Origin: Bacillus sp. (in: firmicutes)
GTDB lineage: Bacteria; Bacillota; Bacilli; Bacillales; Bacillaceae
DNA: 52,350 nt
Reading direction: 5' to 3'
NCBI GenBank assembly: GCA_031180805.1
Contig: JAPSLL010000025.1
Coordinates: 5,083 to 57,432 of the forward strand
Part shown: one piece after another, positions 49,342-52,350 of the stretch
Numbering within the stretch: the first letter of the stretch is position 1
How the letters are laid out: each line of letters opens with the position of its first letter
Translations under genes and position numbers: made by a program
Notes under the pieces: generated by a model
Seen by the model: the letters and a program-made list of their open reading frames with translations, nothing else
Database searches by the model: none
What the model was told of the DNA's origin: nothing

Positions 49342-51747
49342 ATGACATTACTACATTTGGCTATCGTAGCCCCTTTTCTTTTTGCAATACTCGTTCCATT
49401 TCTCTATAAGTATTTCCGGCAAATACATACAGGATGGTTCGTCTTAATTTTACCGATTTTATTATTTAGCTATTTTGTTCCATTTATCGGCGATATGATG
49501 GATGGTAACACAATTACCCAAACGGCCAAATGGATTCCGTCTCTCGGGATTAATTTTACTGCATACATTGATGGATTAGGCCTACTGTTCGCTTTATTAA
49601 TAACTGGTATTGGATCGCTTGTTGTCCTTTATTCGATTTTTTATTTATCAAAGGAAAAAGAGCAGCTTCATCATTTCTACGTTTACTTGTTAATGTTTAT
49701 GGGAGCCATGCTCGGGGTTGTCCTTTCTGATAACGTCATTGTTTTATATACGTTTTGGGAATTTACCTCCCTTTCTTCCTTTCTGTTAATTGGCTTTTGG
49801 TATAAACGGGAAAAATCTCGGTATGGTGCGCAAAAGTCGATGATGATTACAATATTCGGTGGACTATTGATGCTTGGTGGATTTGTCCTGCTTTACCTTA
49901 TGACAAATACATTTAGCATCCGCGAAATGATTAGCCAAGTTCCAACTATTATTGATGATAAATTATTTGTGCCAGCGTTAATTCTTATTCTATTCGGTGC
50001 GTTTACGAAGTCGGCTCAATTTCCGTTTTATATTTGGTTGCCAGATGCCATGGAAGCGCCGACTCCTGTTAGCGCATATCTTCATTCGGCGACAATGGTA
50101 AAGGCCGGAATTTATCTAGTTGCACGCTTTAGTCCTGTTTTTGCCGGTACAGCAGAATGGTTTTGGATCGTGTCATCAATTGGGCTATTCACGATGTTCT
50201 GGGGATCATTTAATGCAGTGAAGCAGACTGATTTAAAGGGAATCCTTGCCTTTTCAACTGTGAGTCAATTAGGAATGATCATGTCGATGCTAGGTGTTGG
50301 TTCTGCAGCATTAGTGCTTGATTCAGTATCTGACACCTATTATTCCGTTGCTATCGTTGCTGCAGTTTTTCACTTAATCAACCATGCCACATTTAAAGGA
50401 AGCCTATTTATGGTTGTCGGTATTATCGATCATGAAACAGGTACACGTGATATTCGGAAATTAGGCGGTTTGATGAGCCTCATGCCTATCTCATTTACGA
50501 TTTCGATTATCGGCGCATTTTCGATGGCAGGATTGCCACCATTTAACGGATTTCTAAGTAAAGAAATGTTCTTTACAAGTATGGTTCGAATAACTGAGCT
50601 AAATATCTTAAATTTAGAAACACTCGGGCTATTGTTCCCAATTATTGCGTGGATCGCGAGTATATTCACCTTCATTTACAGTATGATTATTGTGTTCAAG
50701 ACGTTTACTGGAAAGTTCCAGCCTGAGAAGCTTAAAACAAAACCACATGAGGCACCAATCGGAATGTTAATTTCGCCAATTATTCTTGCTTCACTTGTGA
50801 TTATTTTCTTCTTCTTTCCAAGCTTGCTTGAATATACGATCATTGAGCCAGCGATTGCTTCGATCATCCCTGGAATGCTTGGTGCAGAAGAAAAGTTTCA
50901 TGTTCATATTCAGCCATGGCATGGTTTTAATCTTGAGCTATGGATGACAATTGGTGTTGTCCTAATTGGTTTACTCGCCTTTCTTTCGTTATCAAAATGG
51001 AGTGGAATTTACCGGTTTACTCCACAGAAATTAACGTTAAATAAAGGCTATGATGCAGCAATAAAAGGTCTAGATAAATCATCATCTACGTTTACACGTT
51101 TTTATATGACTGGATTTATTCGCGATTATCTTGCATATATCTTTATTTTTATGATTGTCATTGTTGGCACATCACTTGTTGTTAAAAATGGCTTTTCCTT
51201 TAATTTACGCAATACCGCTCCTGTTGGGATTTACGAAGCAGTGCTTGCAGCCGTAATGGTCATTGGTACAATTACCGTGCTGTTTGCGAAATCACGCCTA
51301 ACATCAATTATTGCACTTGGATCAGTTGGCTACTCTCTCTCACTGTTTTTCGTGCTATTTAGAGCACCAGATTTAGCTTTGACTCAGTTATGTGTAGAAA
51401 CGGTTTCTGTCGCTTTATTCCTGCTTTGCTTCTATTATTTACCAGAGTTGAAAAAGCGTGAGAAAAAGCTGCCATTTAAGTTAACAAATCTCATCATTTC
51501 CTTAGGCGTAGGGGCAATCGTTACCTTGATTGGATTAGCTGCGAACAGCCAGAGGGTTTCAGAAACAATTTCAAGCTACTTTATCGAAAATAGCTATGAG
51601 CTTGCAGGCGGTAAAAATATGGTCAATGTCATTCTCGTAGACTTTAGAGGCTTTGATACATTGTTTGAAATCGCTGTTTTATGTATTGCTGCATTAGGAA
51701 TTTATGGCATGATCCGCCTACAGGCTAAAAAGGAGGGAGAAGAGTGA
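49342..51747 (+). CDS. mrpA: Na+/H+ antiporter subunit MrpA
   Basis: First and largest subunit (801 aa, as in B. subtilis) of the multisubunit Mrp cation/proton antiporter for sodium resistance and pH homeostasis. It is related to NuoL. About 20 TM helices are expected, with the conserved FWEFTSLSSFLLIGFW, TKSAQFPFYIWLPDAMEAPTPVSAYLHSA (residues near 220-245, broken across a helix) and the C-terminal MrpB-like region FRAPDLALTQLCVE. ATG 49342 has AAGGAGG 10 nt upstream. The stop overlaps mrpB by 4 nt. Confidence 0.97.
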   Translation: MTLLHLAIVAPFLFAILVPFLYKYFRQIHTGWFVLILPILLFSYFVPFIGDMMDGNTITQTAKWIPSLGINFTAYIDGLGLLFALLITGIGSLVVLYSIFYLSKEKEQLHHFYVYLLMFMGAMLGVVLSDNVIVLYTFWEFTSLSSFLLIGFWYKREKSRYGAQKSMMITIFGGLLMLGGFVLLYLMTNTFSIREMISQVPTIIDDKLFVPALILILFGAFTKSAQFPFYIWLPDAMEAPTPVSAYLHSATMVKAGIYLVARFSPVFAGTAEWFWIVSSIGLFTMFWGSFNAVKQTDLKGILAFSTVSQLGMIMSMLGVGSAALVLDSVSDTYYSVAIVAAVFHLINHATFKGSLFMVVGIIDHETGTRDIRKLGGLMSLMPISFTISIIGAFSMAGLPPFNGFLSKEMFFTSMVRITELNILNLETLGLLFPIIAWIASIFTFIYSMIIVFKTFTGKFQPEKLKTKPHEAPIGMLISPIILASLVIIFFFFPSLLEYTIIEPAIASIIPGMLGAEEKFHVHIQPWHGFNLELWMTIGVVLIGLLAFLSLSKWSGIYRFTPQKLTLNKGYDAAIKGLDKSSSTFTRFYMTGFIRDYLAYIFIFMIVIVGTSLVVKNGFSFNLRNTAPVGIYEAVLAAVMVIGTITVLFAKSRLTSIIALGSVGYSLSLFFVLFRAPDLALTQLCVETVSVALFLLCFYYLPELKKREKKLPFKLTNLIISLGVGAIVTLIGLAANSQRVSETISSYFIENSYELAGGKNMVNVILVDFRGFDTLFEIAVLCIAALGIYGMIRLQAKKEGEE

Positions 51748-52181
51748 AGAAAACGAACTTAAAAACAAACGATCTTATCTTTCAAACTGCAACGAAAGTG
51801 ATCGTGTTTCTTATAATCATTTATTCCTGGCATCTCTTCTTTTCCGGTCATTATACTCCAGGTGGCGGTTTTATCGGCGGACTTATGACATCATGTGCCA
51901 TCGTCCTGTTGCTGCTTGCGTACGATATTAAAACAGTCGTAAGTATTTTACCTTTCGATTATATAAAAATGGCTGCATTAGGCTTGCTGATTGCTTTATT
52001 AACAGGAATTGGCTCCCTATTCTATAATGTTCCGTTTTTAACCCAAACATTTGGTTATGTTGAGCTACCATTGCTAGGAGAAACAGCATTGGCTACCGCT
52101 GTCCTTTTTGACCTTGGTGTATATCTCGTTGTTATCGGTGTAACAATGACGATTATTCAAACGATAGGGGAGACGGAATAA
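51744..52181 (+). CDS. mrpB: Na+/H+ antiporter subunit MrpB
   Basis: Membrane subunit (145 aa) of the Mrp complex with four TM helices. The signature HYTPGGGFIGGLMTS is near residues 37-51. GTG start at 51744 overlaps the mrpA stop (GTGA), and its own TAA overlaps the ATG of mrpC by 1 nt, so mrpA-B-C are translationally coupled. Confidence 0.97.
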   Translation: MKKTNLKTNDLIFQTATKVIVFLIIIYSWHLFFSGHYTPGGGFIGGLMTSCAIVLLLLAYDIKTVVSILPFDYIKMAALGLLIALLTGIGSLFYNVPFLTQTFGYVELPLLGETALATAVLFDLGVYLVVIGVTMTIIQTIGETE

Positions 52182-52350
52182 TGGAAATATTAATGTGTAT
52201 CGTTGCTGGCATTTTATTTACAGCAGCAACCTATCTTATGCTATCTAAAAGTATTCTACGGATTATTATCGGCACTGGTCTTTTAAGTCATGGTGCACAT
52301 CTACTTATTTTAACAATGGGCGGGTTAAAAAAAGGAGCAGCACCTCTTCT
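52181..52350 (+). CDS. mrpC: Na+/H+ antiporter subunit MrpC, partial
   Basis: First 56 codons of MrpC, a NuoK-like three-TM subunit, cut by the window end. The start MEILMCIVAGILF and the following IIIGTGLLSHGAHLLILTMG match the family. ATG overlaps the mrpB stop by 1 nt. Confidence 0.95.
   Translation, partial: MEILMCIVAGILFTAATYLMLSKSILRIIIGTGLLSHGAHLLILTMGGLKKGAAPL

Noticed and set aside
1-52350. Prophage, integrative element, toxin-antitoxin or defence system
   Set aside because: No integrase, transposase, phage structural, toxin-antitoxin or restriction gene was recognised on either strand.

Overview
The window reads as chromosomal DNA of a low-G+C, endospore-forming member of the Bacillaceae. 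Protein families, strong AGGAGG ribosome binding sites and gene order all point to Bacillus or a close relative. The spore-coat transglutaminase Tgl, the sporulation-kinase-associated proteins KapB and KapD, the Mistic homologue MstX and a Bacillus-type Fnr with C-terminal cysteines support this. No rRNA, tRNA, CRISPR array, complete insertion sequence or prophage is visible.

Left part (1-28 kb) is a mosaic of short, mostly minus-strand units: an amino acid permease, secDF with a small unknown gene, an esterase whose ribosome binding site lies inside a strong hairpin, a TetR/YhgE-like divergent pair, pyrophosphatase ppaC, a PrmA-like methyltransferase, a MarR regulator and a DUF2262 protein. 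Next comes a regulatory block of fnr plus a three-gene NreC-like two-component operon (degenerate kinase, LuxR-type regulator, PAS-rich kinase). It is followed by a solitary trpB, a PrsA foldase without a lipobox, an OmpR/HisKA pair, a repeat-rich gene-poor stretch, a lipoprotein, a frameshifted membrane protein, a cold-shock protein, and an MMPL/RND exporter with its MarR repressor.

Right part (28-52 kb) follows the B. subtilis yug-kap-pbpD-yuf-mrp region closely: tgl, yugU, mstX-yugO, yugN, pgi, yugJ, yuzA, yugI, alaRT, yugF, yugE, patB, kapB, kapD, pbpD, yuxK, yufK and mrpABC. Additions not expected from B. subtilis gene order are a Fur-boxed ferredoxin-NADP reductase, an ECF sigma factor with a large unfamiliar membrane partner, and two or three small membrane or secreted proteins.

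The most interesting signal is regulatory. A perfect FNR box (TGTGA-N6-TCACA) stands before the NreC-like operon. A perfect 18-bp palindrome with an AGGG-N4-CCCT core, the kind of site described for NreC, stands before fnr. Together they suggest a reciprocal oxygen/nitrate control loop, wired through a kinase-like protein that seems to have lost its ATP-binding motifs. Other unusual structures are six 20-nt-period direct repeats after the Fur-controlled reductase gene, three tandem ~150-bp palindromic repeats, GGGGACWGTCCCC elements, and a strong plus-strand terminator with no gene in front of it.
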